NCBI GenBank assembly: GCA_018907035.1
Contig: JACCIC010000098.1
Span: 1,566,501 to 1,630,500 of the forward strand
DNA from: Sycobia sp. Sy_11
Taxonomy: Eukaryota; Arthropoda; Insecta; Hymenoptera; Epichrysomallidae
Direction of reading: 5' to 3'
Length of the DNA: 64,000 nucleotides
Shown here: in pieces, positions 38,346-51,305 of the stretch
Layout: each line of letters opens with the position of its first letter
Position numbering within the stretch: the stretch's first letter is position 1
Notes under the pieces: generated by a model
What the model was told of the DNA's origin: nothing
The model's database searches: none
The model's input: only the letters and a program-made list of their open reading frames with translations
Made by a program: the position numbers and the translations under genes

Positions 38346-41300
38346 ACCCAGATAGCAGCGTATGCCAGGCATGATCGTGCACGACATCTGATGCGTATAT
38401 TCATTCGTAATGTGCGCGTATATTGCGAGATTTGTTCTGCTGCGCAAAATTGCGGGTAATATGAATTTTTTTTATTAAAAGCTTTATTAACTTCTGTTGA
38501 AGTTATTTAGCATTACATACAGTTATTTTACAGAGTTTTCGCTTTACAGATGGTATGATATACATGTTACTGCTTTATTTATTTACTATTATTATTTTTT
38601 TTTTCTTTTTATACATTCAACTTGCAGCTTCGAAAGAATTTGTATATATTATTATAAATGTGTAATTTTCTCAGATAGCAAGCATCTTACTCTAAAGGGA
38701 GGTGCATATGTAATTTTTTTAATTATTTATAGTGTACTCTTTCATTGTTAAACATTGGACATGCCATAGAACGTGATCAAGATCTTGAATTGCAGTATTG
38801 CAAGGGCATAAGAATTATCAATAATGTTGATGCGAGCAAGAGACGCGGGTAATATGAATGTACGTGTTTGCGCAAAATCTGGAGCAAAAGAATGGACTTA
38901 TTGCCAGCTATGTGCGAGATCAAATTTTTAATATACTAAAAATATTTTTAGGTTATAAGTATATATATATATATATATATTAAATCCTCGCGAATAAGCA
39001 GCTGTTGGAACGCTGTATATACCAATATATAGTATACGTGTGCCATGTCGATGTGTCAGTATTTCAAGTTTGTTTTGAAATAATTCAGAAATTCTATGAA
39101 AATTATACATATTATGTGACATTACAATATTATTGATGAAATATAATGTAATGTTAAAAAAAGTATGCATTTGAAATTCTTCCATTTTTAAAATATTTTA
39201 TATAATATTGCATTTCTTTTCTATTTAGATTCCATCAGATATATGGACTTATTCTCTATTTTGACGATTATTCGAGAAATAATTAATTGATTTATATAAA
39301 ATATATGTTATTATTGTTGATAATTAGGACAAACCAGATTGATGAGTTTTTAGGACTAGATTATATAAATATAAAGATTTATATCATACATTTTATTATG
39401 TTCATTCATATGTAACTATTATATTTTAATTTATTTGTATAATTTAGTATAATTAATTACATATAATTGCATTAGTTTAATTTTATCTGTAAAATAAAAG
39501 TATTTTGAAAATTAAACTTTTAATTTTTTTAATAGATGAAAATATGATCTATTATAATGTTTTGAATAATATTGATTTATTTATTATTAATGTTTTTACG
39601 ACCTATATGTACACGAATATATATTTAATATGTAACATATTCTTGCATATTTGAATTTTTATATTTTCCCACCTCGGTACTGTGCAAGCAAGTCCGCGTT
39701 TTTTACCGTTACATTTTAAACGTTCCACGAACTTTTTGAAATCTAAATTCAATTTTGGTTGTACTTATAAGTATATATACAAGTTTTTTTCCTATAATAA
39801 ATAAATTTATTGTTTAAACAAAAAGAAAAAGAAAGACTTAAATTTATATTGAGAAATTTCAACATATTGAGATTTAAGAATTCTCTGATTTTTAAATTAT
39901 ACAAGGTAAGTTTCTTTAATTATTAAATAACATTGGACTGAATTTAATTCTTAAAAAAGACCACTGAAAGTAGAGTATACACATTTTTCATTTAGTATTA
40001 CAATTTTCTGAGAAGTTTAATATTGTTACTCACTAAAATTTTGAAATTATTTAATTTGAGTGTTATTTAGATAATTAACATGATTAAATTTTTTATAATT
40101 ATTTCTTTGTTGATTTATTTTTTTATATTTTGAATAATTATAATCAGTTCCATAACTAATTAATAATCATATCTGTTATAGTTCATCATCGCAATTATGC
40201 TACTGATACTAAAAGGAATTTCTCTTCATTCTTATGCAAAAGAAGAAGATGCTTCACATTAATTCCAATATTTTCACTTTACTTTTTATTATGCCGTATT
40301 GAGGATGCCATAATCAACAAGGTATAGTAAATAATAAATATTACAAATAAAAATTTAGAAATAATTTCGAAGAAATTGTAATATATTGCAATATTTTAAT
40401 ATATGTATAAATGCTAAATTTAATTGTAAATAAAAACTGTTTTGTATTAAATTTAATTTTTTAAAGTTTTATATAATTTGATTGTTTCAGAGGCCTAGGG
40501 GATTGGAAAAAAGATATGCAAATCAAAGAATGTACTGAAGCAGGTTTGTTTGAATTTATAGTTTTTCTTATTGTAAAAGAAATTAGGATAAATTATATAC
40601 AAAAAGTACAAAATATTTTGTATACCACTGAAATTTTTCAATTAAGTTTTTCAGGTTATTGTGATTAATTGAATATCAAATAATATTTTTTCAAACTCAC
40701 AAAGTGAGATTGTCTTAATATTTTTTCAAAAGTTAAATATTGTTGTTCACTAATATTTTGATGTTATTTAATGTAAATTTCATTTTGATAACTTGCATGA
40801 TTAAATTTTTCTTATTTATATCACTGTAGATTTTTTTTATATTTAGAATAATTTTAATCAGTTACATAACTAATTATAATAATCATATTTGTTTCAGTTG
40901 ATCATCGCAATTATACTGCTCAAACTAAAAGGAATTTCTCTTCATTCATATGCAGAAGAAGAAGATGCTTCTTATGAATTCAAATAGATTTCACTTTACT
41001 TTTTATTATGTTGTATTGTGAATAGCATAATAAAAAAGGTACAGTGAATAATGAATAGTATAAATAAAAATTTAGAAATAATTTCTAAGAAATTGTAATA
41101 TATTGCAATATTTTAATATATGTATCAATTTTAAATTTAATTGTAAATAAAAACTCTTGTATAACATATAATGGTTTATTTAATTCACAAAAAAAAAATA
41201 AAAATAAATTTAATTTACCTACTGAGCCTAGCAACGTTACCTGCACGTGCACAATCGTGCCTGTAATATATCGGCACTGTACGCACAATATACGCGCAGA

Positions 41301-41441
41301 TTTCACGCTTATTATGCCGGCGCAACTATGCGCGAAATCTACGCGCTTATTGTACGGTACCTGGCAAGCAGAAACAGCGATTTCAAGCCGCTTGCAAGCG
41401 CGCAATCTGTCGATAATCTGCGCACTCAATGTTATCTGGGT
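38346..41441. mobile_element. Candidate non-autonomous DNA transposon, about 3.1 kb
   Basis: The ends form an inverted repeat, ACCCAGATAGCA (38346-38357) and TGTTATCTGGGT (41430-41441), 11 of 12 matching. Inside each end lies a CpG-rich subterminal region unlike the AT-rich middle. The 13-mer TGCGCGTATATTG (about 38415) recurs inverted as CAATATACGCGCA (about 41286), and the word GCGGGTAATATGAAT occurs at about 38451 and 38848. No transposase frame and no clear target-site duplication were found, so this is a candidate only. Confidence 0.4.
39985..41157. repeat. Tandem duplication, period 716 bp
   Basis: Unit 1 (about 39985-40440) and unit 2 (about 40701-41157) align at a constant 716-base offset, with 75-90% identity by eye, and enclose about 260 unique bases. 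Each unit contains an exon-like block (about 40183-40320 and 40899-41038) bounded by AG and GT; the second has a clean TTTCAG acceptor. A third such block (about 40492-40543) sits between them. Reading frames are short and not shared cleanly. Confidence 0.7.
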
Positions 41442-41566
41442 AAGCTTACGTATCAATAAAGTAGGAGCCTACTATCTCATACTTTTTCCTGATAATATCT
41501 TTTTATTACCAACGTATGATAATATAGGTATAGATAAATATAAACAATATTTATAAAATAATAAAG

Positions 41567-41572
41567 TTTATT
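41567..41572 (-). terminator. Candidate poly(A) signal of gene 3
   Basis: Minus-strand AATAAA about 330 bases after the gene 3 stop codon. Confidence 0.4.
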
Positions 41573-41897
41573 GAGTTGTTAAGATCTTGATAACAATACA
41601 AAAACAGTTTTCAAACAATTTCTCAACAATTACTTATAATTGCAATTCAATTTTAATACATCTACGGGCACTTAGAGTTGCCTTGTGACATTCAAATATT
41701 GTAACATTTATAAAATTCGAATAAAATTTATATAAACTATTGCGCAATTGGAACATTGTTATTCATACTTTACACCATTCATTCGTCACCAGTCGTTCCG
41801 TATTTATAATATTAATTAAAAATAAAATTTAAAAAATAACACACTTAATCATATAAGAATGTATTCTTGATGTTCGGAATAGGTTCTTCACGACTTT

Positions 41898-42719
41898 GGA
41901 GCATAGCCGTACTTATCTGCAGCTGAAATATAAATACATAATAAATATATATTCCTTGAATTATTTCATCCATATGCAAATCATATTGTCTAAACTAAAA
42001 ATACGCAGAACGTGATTTTTTTTTTCATACCCGATTACATAAATAATTACTTTAAACACTTAGAATCGAAAAGTAGGAGTCATCACATAGGCACGGAAAA
42101 ATTAGCAAAAAAAAGCCAAGCTCTGAGTCAGTTAAGAAAAGTTTCTAGGATACATATGCGTTCACAAGTGTACCCACCCTTAACAGTAGAAAATCTATAC
42201 ATTTAAAAACTATATATTTATCTAAAAATTTTTCAAATATATCTATATTTTTTTTAAATATTCTATTAATATTTTACATGATATTTGAAAAAATACGTTT
42301 AAAGTACTAAGCAAGTGTTTTCAGAATATTTTTATTTAATTAATGAAATATTTCAATAAAAAGTTCAATAAAAACATTTCGAGAAACATATTGAAATATT
42401 TTATAATATTATTTGATATTATTTGTCAATAATGTTTAGAAAAAACTTTATATGAAACTATACTTTAAAAAACTTGTGAAATATTTATAAAATATTACTT
42501 TCAAATATTTCAATAAAATATGCCCAACATTAGGTGCATAATAGGGTTTATGATACATATCAAATAATCCCTAATTTTTGTTAAAATTAAATTTCTCTTT
42601 ACGCGATTTGTTACTTGCTAATCACAAATTTAACACGTATTCTGCGGCTCCTGCGACGCAAAAACAATAAATTCCGATTCGATCCCGTAAAATAGCCGAT
42701 TAACCCCCGACGAACGGAA

Positions 42720-42750
<31 letters not shown>

Positions 42751-43490
42751 ACTAAATATAATGTAGCGTCAATTACCGATAAACTCCTCCTCGAACATGC
42801 TGAAGTAATCGACGAGCTCCTCGCCTAGCGGCTCCTCGGGAAAGTCCAGTTCGCCGCCGTACTTCTTGGGCAGGCATTTGGCGTCGAAGAACGGCCTCAG
42901 CGAATTTCTATCGGTGCCGTGGAAGACGATGCGCTTCCTCAGCTTCTCCTGCGAAATTCGGATCTCAGCCAATCGTTCGCCCGATCATTATTAACGATAG
43001 CGACCGGTAGCAATTTCGTCGATGGTTACGTAGGGGTGAAATAAAAAAATTTACCGGTGACAATGCGAGGATGATTATTCTCGATTGAACAGTTTTCACG
43101 CATTTGTCAATGTTATATAAGGTCTACGGTTGAGCGAGCGCCTAGCCGCCACCAAGGGAGAGAAAGGATCGACCCTTCGATTTGCGGGCACGGGGAAAAT
43201 TCGTGGCGACGATCAGTTGACGCGGCCGCACTTCGAGCGCCATTTTACCGAATCGCTCGTATACATAGTTACCTGCATGAAGGGCTTGAAGAAGGCGAAG
43301 ACCATGTTGAAGATGTAGGGCTGATTGATGATGTGGACGCCCTTCAGCCGTACAGGCAGGCATTTCTGAACGAACTCGACAACGGCGCCGGCGAAGCTGG
43401 GCGTGAAGTAAGTCACCTGGGACATGCTCAAGCCGTCCATGTCGAGGATCACCCGGAGCCCGGCGACCTGGAAGAATTTTAGATGCCAGT

Positions 43491-43529
<39 letters not shown>

Positions 43530-44248
43530 TTGTTTTGTATATAATTTTTATCTATGGCTTCACTTTGTCCAAATTTATAGTTTGTATATTATATGGACAC
43601 AGAGAATTATAACCTAACAGAAAACAGAGTTGTTGTAAATATTTCTAATGCATTATCCCGAAGCTGCTTTTAAATAGATTTACTTTCTTTTGTGCCAGGA
43701 TTTTTAGATATTTGCCAATAAATAATATATTACGAGTAGATAAAAGAATTTTTAAAAAACCCCTTTTTAAAATATTTTATTCATTATTATTTTTTAATAT
43801 TTTATAAACAACAATGAAAATAATTGCGCACTATATTGCCTATGAAATATTTTAAGACATTTTAAAATTTATAGTTAAAAATATGGACGCTCTATATTTT
43901 ATAAAATTATTTTAGAAGATTTCAGTTGCTAGAAACTTTATAAGCTGTACATCAGAAATATTTGGAGAAATATTTTGAATTAATATTTTAAAAAAGATTT
44001 AGTTGAAATATTTTGGGCACAGGACAATTTTATATTTGCAATACGAAAAATATTTGAACGTCAAATATTATACATTGGAAATATTTTGCAAATATTTTTT
44101 TGTGCCACCCGTCACAATTTACTATTTGTAATTAATCGTCTTTTCACTTTGGCTTAAATTAATAATGTATATATATAGGTGCGACGGTACTTTTCCACCT
44201 ATAAATTTTACCCATTCAAAGAGGGGGGCGCTCAAAAAGCTCAAACCA

Positions 44249-44290
<42 letters not shown>

Positions 44291-47200
44291 TAAACCGCGC
44301 CCTCACCTGCGACCTCGGCTCGGCCATTGCCGCCTCCATGTAAAATATCACCGCCCTGAAGAACTGATCCAGCGACACCTCCTTCGGCTTCCACTTCCGT
44401 CCGCCCTCGAGCAGCAGGACCCTCATGCCCTCCGAGGTGCGCCTCGGCAGCGGCGATATCACCCCCGACAGCAGGGTGCGACGCTCGTTACTGGGACTGA
44501 GGCCGCCGCAGTAGCGACGGTGCGTCGACTGGTACCTGTAGAAGCGCTTAATCTGCGCGCATACAGCAGATAATCGTCGCGGGTTGGAATTTCTTTTGGG
44601 GGAGGGGGAGGGAGGGGAGGTGGTGTACGCCAGCATGGCGATCGAAGAAAAGAGGAAGGAAAAAAAAAAAGATGAGCGAAGGAAAGAGAATTGCTTTAAA
44701 TATATGGAAGGAAAAATTGCAAGATTGCCTAAAATTTCTAATTGAATTGACGAAAGGGCTATAAAACGTTCCGCGTGTCGCGTGCGCGAAATGTCTCCGT
44801 AACTTGAACGACACTATTACTCGAAGTAAGGGTAGAAACTATTTTTTCGTATTAAAAGATTAAGAGAAAAATATCTGTTAAAATTGAATACAATTACGTA
44901 CATTTTCGAACTATTTTCGTCGGTCTCGCAATCTTTTTAACAAATTAATACTTGCATAATATAATGATGATAGCAATATATGAAAGCATTAGAAATTAAT
45001 TGAGTTTATTGAAAAAAAATTTCGGAATAATAATAATAATAATTTACTAATAATAATTTAAGAAAACAAATATAACACGAAGAGTCTTAAAGGTATTCAA
45101 AGACGAAGTAATGATAATAATGCAACTAAAATTAGAAAATCCAGTGAATTAAATAATATTTATCGTTCTTTATTAATTTAGATTGAGAAAAAAGGAACTG
45201 TAGACATAGGTTGAAGGGCTGATTATTGATATATCGAATTTCATTAATACATTTCGATTTCAGTCCCAGAAGCGGGGCCGATACTCCGGAAACGCTGAAT
45301 ATTAGAGTTGGGAGAAAGAATTTTCGGCGAAATGGGCCAGTACGACGCAGCCCTTGCTAGCGACAATTAATTCGGACTGAAATATTTCTGCGTCAGATTC
45401 TGTGATGAAAAACAAGGTCACACTGATAATAATATTATTTTAGTTTGTTAAAAAAAGAACTGTGAGACCGATAAAAATGTTTGTTATTCTGACTTTACAT
45501 CGGTCGAAAGAGGTCGTGGAATTATTAAATTAAAAAATTACATTTGCATTTTTCATTTTTATAATGACTGACGCAAATCCTTACAAATGTTACCGTCCCA
45601 TAAAATTTAATATATTCGAAAAACATTATACGTAGCATTCGCGCTATATTGCGTATTCGATTTTTAGCTCAACCGTCTATAACTTCGAACAATTACCTAA
45701 GAAACGGAGAGGGTTAAAAAAATCTCACACAGGACGGCGAACCGCTGAGCTTCCCTAAAAATTGCTCTCGACCTCGCTCGGCCCTATACGAGTAAACTTT
45801 CCATAAACGAGAACGAGCGATTTCCCACCGCGACACCCGACGCGATCGGCGCGGAAAACCGATGAAAATTAACGCGGATAATTGGTCTCGTCGTCGACTC
45901 ACCAGCTCGAACGCGCTGTCCGGATACCATTTGCACGGGCGCAGGAACTTCTTCAGGTGGGCCTCGTCGGTGGGTATTTTCAGTTCAGGATCGCCTGAAA
46001 AAAGAAAAAAGAAAAAAAAAACAAGAAAAGAATAAACAAAAGAACGAACGAACGACGCGCCATTACTACAGAGAGTCGCTCGCATTACCGCGGATTTGTT
46101 CGATTCGAGGCGCGAATTCTCGCCGCCGACCGCCTTCTGAGGTTACTGTCGTGCGGGAGGGCGAGGGGCGGGGGGAGGGTAAATTATTTTTCTGCGGCTT
46201 TGGCCTTACGACATTTTTTATGATTTTTTTGTCTTTTAATTATCGGGGCGGGCAAGGTTTTGTCGTGAGTTTTTGCAAGATATCGTGTCATCCGTGCAAA
46301 CAAAAGTGGATAATTTCATGAATAAATAATTTTTGCATTTAATAAATAATTGTGTAAAGAATATGTACATTGTAATTAATAATATGTGTGTTTGTGTGTG
46401 TGTGTGTGTGTATTATAACTCTATACGCGTGGTCATTATTTTCTAATTATAAGCAAAGGTATAAAAGTTTTTCAGAAACCATCTCATATATATACAATTA
46501 TACGATATTTTCTCATTCAAGTTTTAAAAAATTTTCCTTTGAAAATTTTTACTTTTCAAAATAGATATTTATTTACATTGTTATCAATGTAAGTTATTAG
46601 ATTATTAAAAAAAGAAAAAAAACTAAATAAGTAAATTTAGTAATCAGAAACTTTACTTTGGAATATATAGTGCAAAATCATTCATGCAGGTGTCTCAGAT
46701 TTGATTTGTCTTTAACACAAGAGTGTCAACGCAGAAAAGTTTGTCAGTAACATAAATCTGGAGTGTTAATGACAAACTCTTATTATTTACTCAATATATA
46801 AAAACTATACCGTATAATATATATATATAGACAATATTGCTAATCGTTTACATTATTGACAATCGCTTACAATACATATTCATTCAACCCTTGATTCCTT
46901 AGTCCGCCGTCGATTCGACTCTTTGCGCAATCGCCGGATATTTTTTACTCGCGTTTTTCAATATATACATATTTATATAAAAGCGACAGATATCGCGAGA
47001 ATATATAAAGTGCGAACGCCCCATTTTTACGTCTGTCTGTGTCCGAGCAAATCCAGGAAACTTTTAACGATTAGGAAACTGCTAGTTTATACTTGCGGTA
47101 GTTTATAGTTTCGACTACATAATAGGAAAGTTTATTCTTTTTTTTATAAAGTCGTATTATATAAAAGACGGCACGACATTTATTTTTAGATTAAATTGTA

Positions 47201-50200
47201 TGTATTACGATTCGATTTAAAGTAGTGCATCAATTTATCATGAATTGAATAAAAAAAAAATGACACTTTTTTCTTTCTGTTCAGGCCGTATAAAAAACAA
47301 GTTTCTCTCAAAAAATCTAAACAAAAATTTCCTGATATTACAAGAATCTTTAACGAAAATCCAGAACATTGAAAGATGTGTCTAGGCATAAAAATCCACG
47401 TTATCACTAATAAATTACAATAAACCGAATTTTCTTAGAAAATGACCCAAAATTCGTAGTCCTGAAAAAGTCTAAAGTAAATTTTGCATTCGGCAAACTC
47501 TTCTAACGTCCTCTGCGTTAGTTTTCACGATAAATGAAGGAATACCGTTGGTTTCTTAAAGATTTGCCGCTGCTCGTTAAAACACGACGTGAGTTCAAAA
47601 TCCAAGATTTACCTCGGTGCACATTTAAATTTCGTTATTATAATCAGAACATCGGGCAAAACCCGCAAATTCGTCCGGGATTGTTATATCACGGCCATAA
47701 CTAATCAAAAATAAATCGGGCATTTATTTTTATAACGTAATGATTTATTTAAATAATATTCAAACGTATGCGCGTTTCGACAAACATATGTCGCGCAAGT
47801 ATTATAAAACGAGTGCGAGGCTCGAAACAGCGATCCATACCTACAGGCGCGTCTTCGTTCTGCCGAATGCTCGCGCGAAAATTGCCTCTGACGCACGTAG
47901 GCAATGCGTGAACGTACCAATTGGAGGTTCAAAATTCTCGTTGTTCTTACGTACGTGAGATCAATTTGAGGCTGACATTTTTTTCATCCCCCATGAAATC
48001 ACTGGCTACCGTTTATCTCGAGTTTTGTGCCGCTCTTCGTCTAAACTTTTTTTTTTTGAGGCCTTCAAGCCTGGATAAGAAATTTCAGTCAGATATTGAT
48101 AATGCAATTACGATCGGAAATATTTTTATTCAATGCATTCGTTTTAAGCATTTGTGTGTGTGTGTGTGTGTGTGTGTATTAATTATACATCCTCCGTCTC
48201 GGTTTCGCCCGAGATAAATTGTAACCGATAACTTTATACATTGTAGTAAATTATCTAATCACAGTCCCTTCCAATTTAATATCAATAATTTTCAATAAAT
48301 TTTCAATATTTCAGATTAAATAATGGTTTTTATTTGGATTTTTATTTTCTGATTCCCCTGTCCTTGAAAGTCCCACATACAAATGTCCATGTGACCAACA
48401 ACGGACCGATCGTAAATCAATGCTGACGTATCAAAAGAAGGCTTGATCGAAAATTGCAATCGTTGCAATTGGAAGGGTATATCCGCGACGATGCTATTCC
48501 ACCCTCTGCAGTAAGAAGATTGTTTTCGATATTTTCAAAAATGTTTAAAGAATTAAGTTTATTATCAACTCAGAAAATTATAGCAATAAAGAAAAAGCCA
48601 AAAGATATTCACAGATTGTCTTTTAAACGAGACGAAAGAAGAAAATTGCTAGATTTTACGTACAATTCTCTTGCTCGATAATAATTGTCAGATTTGCAGA
48701 ATAAATTATTTCGATTGTTCAACAGCGATCTTTAAAACGAAGACTGAATAAAAAGAATAAAAACAATTTTACTCGATAATGAATTGTTCGGCTGTCGATG
48801 AGCTGCTTTTCAGGTAAAATCTGCGCCTCGCCACCTGGTGGCAGACTTGCACTACTCTAATAATCTTTCGCGATAATTCGAGCGTTAGAACATTAATAAC
48901 TTCCTTTTTAATTCGTTACTTATAGCTTGTGCAATTTACCCTCCGCTACTCCGCGATAACCGACAATTATATTCTGTCAAAATCATTTCTGTCAAAATGC
49001 AATCGATCGCTCGATTATCGAGATTGATTCTCGCGCCCGTAAATATTGATTCTGTCGCTCTGTAACGTTACTACAGAGTGTCGATGATATAGAAGATAAT
49101 ATATCGCAATGACCGAGCGTGTACTCATACCACTCAGCGCCGCCAATCGACCGGACGCCCATACGCGTATGAGATTTTAGTTCGCAGATGCGGACAGGCC
49201 GTGTTCGGCGTGTATAAATCGGGAGAATGTGTATGACGGTCGACGAACCGATTTGTTTTTCGATTGCTTCGATGCGGAATCGCTGCGAACGATCGGGCCA
49301 CAAATTTTTCAATTGAAACTTCGAAACTCTGGCGAAGCACGATAATCACAAATGGCTTATTTACATTTAATTTGGGAATCGATTTGCTTGAAATTTTTAT
49401 CGAATTTGCATGAAGGAATCGCTTCTGTACGCGCACCAATCGTGAATTCGCGTGAGCCGATCGAGCGCGTATTGAATTTGCATATTTAAATTATTCTCCC
49501 GATAAATATTGAATTATTTTAAATTTTTAATTCCTTATTTTCGTGATTAATAAGGTTTTTGCACGGTCTGCTCTTTTAACAATAGAATATCGACGCTTTG
49601 CGAGCGCTACGCGAAACAAGATAAAGTGCATGTGAAAGCCTTTAACGAAACCGTGATTCCAAACTCAATTATCTACGCAAGATTCGAATCCTCGAACGTA
49701 CACGGGTTCGCAATAGGTTGTACGATTTTTCATAATAGTACCTCGTTCACTGGACGTCAAATATATTAATTATACGAAATGCAATGTTTCTTCAAAACCT
49801 TGTGTGTACAGAGCCTCGTTTAAATTACATGTGTATATGTACACATAGAAAGGCACGTTGTCGCAATCTACACGGCGCAACATCGGCCGACGGCAGCCGC
49901 CTCTACGATGAAATCTGCCAAACGGGTTTCTCTTTCTTCCGCGTGCTTGTTGGCCCGACGCGCGGCCTGTACATTGCACCGGCGCTCACCTACGAACGCG
50001 CGCGACAGAAAAGTATAGGGGGGGGGGGGAGCGGGCATTTTATTTTAACTGCGCTGCAACCTTTGAGCTTGATGAATTGTCGCCGGAGGTCGATCTAGTC
50101 GCAACTGTAACTTTTGGCGCACCTTTTCTTTTGGCTTCGTCGGTCGTTAAACATTTACATTATGTACAACAACAAAGGAAGAAATAACTTGCGTAAAGAG

Positions 50201-51195
50201 TGAAAGATTATGAATAGAGTTGCGCATCTTAACATGTTGTCGCGTTGTTGCATCGTTATATTGCAGTATTATTAAAAAGAAAAAAGAAAAAAAATGTCGA
50301 TTCTAGGTTTGGCAAAGATGAAAGAAAAATTTTCTTTAAGATATACTGAGAAATATTATTGATGCAACAGTTTATCGATGATACGAAGGATAATTGACAA
50401 CGTGTATCTCTGCTACGAGCTTGAATTGGACAAGATATTGACATAAGAACACGACGTAAGCATTATGGTAGCGCACATTATTAGCCGTGTAGTATTCATT
50501 TCAGTATTCATGCCAATGTTTTTCAGTATATAATAAATTCAAAGTATAAATTCGATTGTTAAACTTTGTATTCATATTGAATGATGTATATAAACAATCG
50601 TTGGGATTTCACACAATAGAATCGAGAAAATGCTATATATTACGCGGTACGAACGTGAAGTATTAGTTACATCCGCATAGGCTGACAGTTGCATTGGTCA
50701 GATAGTTTTAAGACGCATTTTACACCCTCGTATTGTGTCAATAAGATACCGTTTGAATATACAGTGCGTAAATAAAATTTTAAGCCTCCGGATCGACGCA
50801 AAAAGAAGTTTTTTAATCACGCGTTCTGAAATTAAATGTAGAAATCCAAATATATGGTGTTGTAAATAGTACATTATAAAATTCGTATATTTTAATCCCT
50901 TCTGACAGACGGGAAAGTAAGTTTTGTTCACCTAGGCATGTTGGGCTTCCCAAAATCAGATAAGTCCATCCAAGCCAAGGTGCGATTATTATTTTGCCTC
51001 ACCTGCGATCATCTCCCTCAGTGCCCTGAGTCCCTCCTCGACGTTCTTCGGGTTCTCCCGCAGCTCGCGCGCTGCCTTCTCCTGGTGCTCGGCATCGAGT
51101 TCATCGAGATCGATGACGAACTCGGTGCTGCCTATGTACAGCTTCTTGGCGTTCGCCAATTTTCTCCGCAAGGAGTCAATTTCCGGGACCGACAT
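41898..51195 (-). CDS. Gene 3: CRAL-TRIO lipid-transfer protein, alpha-tocopherol transfer protein-like
   Basis: Coding exons in order on the minus strand: 51195-51003, 45994-45903, 44552-44307, 43467-43273, 42948-42777, 41932-41898 (933 bases, 310 aa plus TGA). Exons 2 to 5 have exactly the lengths of those in gene 2 (92, 246, 195, 172) and the same phases, so the two are duplicates. Landmarks: FLRPCKWYP at 81-89, DMDG at 186-189, VHIINQPYIFN...KPFM at 221-241, CLPKKYGG at 267-274, and a short tail with KYGYAPKS. Internal exons are strongly GC-rich at third positions against AT-rich introns. The start is the first ATG after a TA run; a TATA box and initiator lie about 115-140 bases upstream. 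It probably carries a hydrophobic ligand in the cytosol, ligand unknown. Confidence 0.92.
42230..42530. repeat. Degenerate AAATATTTCAA-type intronic repeat region
   Basis: Dense loosely repeated AAATATTTCAAT and ATATTTTATAA words in gene 3's last intron, similar in texture to 8400-8760. Confidence 0.45.
42721..42747. repeat. Poly-A tract in intron next to exon 5 of gene 3
   Basis: About 27 A residues, starting 30 bases beyond the exon 5 donor (a poly-T on the transcribed sense strand). Confidence 0.9.
43494..43527. repeat. (GT)n microsatellite
   Basis: GT run about 25 bases upstream of exon 4 of gene 3 in its intron. Confidence 0.9.
43740..44100. repeat. Degenerate AAATATTTTA-type intronic repeat region
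   Basis: AATATTTTA, AAATATTTG and related words recur through gene 3's third intron. Confidence 0.45.
44250..44288. repeat. (CA)n microsatellite
   Basis: CA run close to the exon 3 donor of gene 3, at the opposite end of the same intron as the GT run (43494-43527). Confidence 0.9.
45420..45500. mobile_element. Terminal fragment of the first foldback family (copy 6)
   Basis: GAACTGTGAGACCGATAAAA followed by ATGTTTGTTATTC matches the right terminus of copies 1 and 2. Only this end is recognisable. It lies in gene 3's second intron. Confidence 0.4.
48311..48430 (-). pseudogene. Helitron/Pif1-type helicase C-terminal remnant
   Basis: The minus strand encodes IDLRSVRCW then SHGHLYVGLSRTGE before a stop at 48311-48313. 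HGxLYVxLSR is the conserved C-terminal motif of Pif1-family helicases, including the helicase domain of Helitron transposons. An in-frame stop at 48431-48433 cuts it off upstream, and no other helicase motif was found nearby. It sits inside intron 1 of gene 3 in the same orientation. Reading it as Helitron rather than cellular Pif1 is inference, because isolated intronic fragments are typical of transposon debris. Confidence 0.6.
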
Positions 51196-51219
51196 ACTGT
51201 CCGGCGACCTGAGCGGTTC

Positions 51220-51221
<2 letters not shown>

Positions 51222-51284
<63 letters not shown>
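51222..51284. repeat. (TA)n microsatellite in gene 3 leader
   Basis: TA run of about 63 bases between the proposed transcription start and the ATG of gene 3. Confidence 0.95.
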
Positions 51285-51287
<3 letters not shown>

Positions 51288-51305
51288 GGGAGAGAAAGTT
51301 CAGTT

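Noticed and set aside
45714..46085. Long minus-strand frame containing gene 3 exon 2
   Set aside because: Only 45903-45994 is homologous to genes 1 and 2 and it has exact AG/GT boundaries; the flanking parts are intron.
48454..48681. 75-codon plus-strand frame next to the Helitron remnant
   Set aside because: Not recognised as any family, no splice or start evidence, and on the opposite strand to the helicase motif. Left unannotated.
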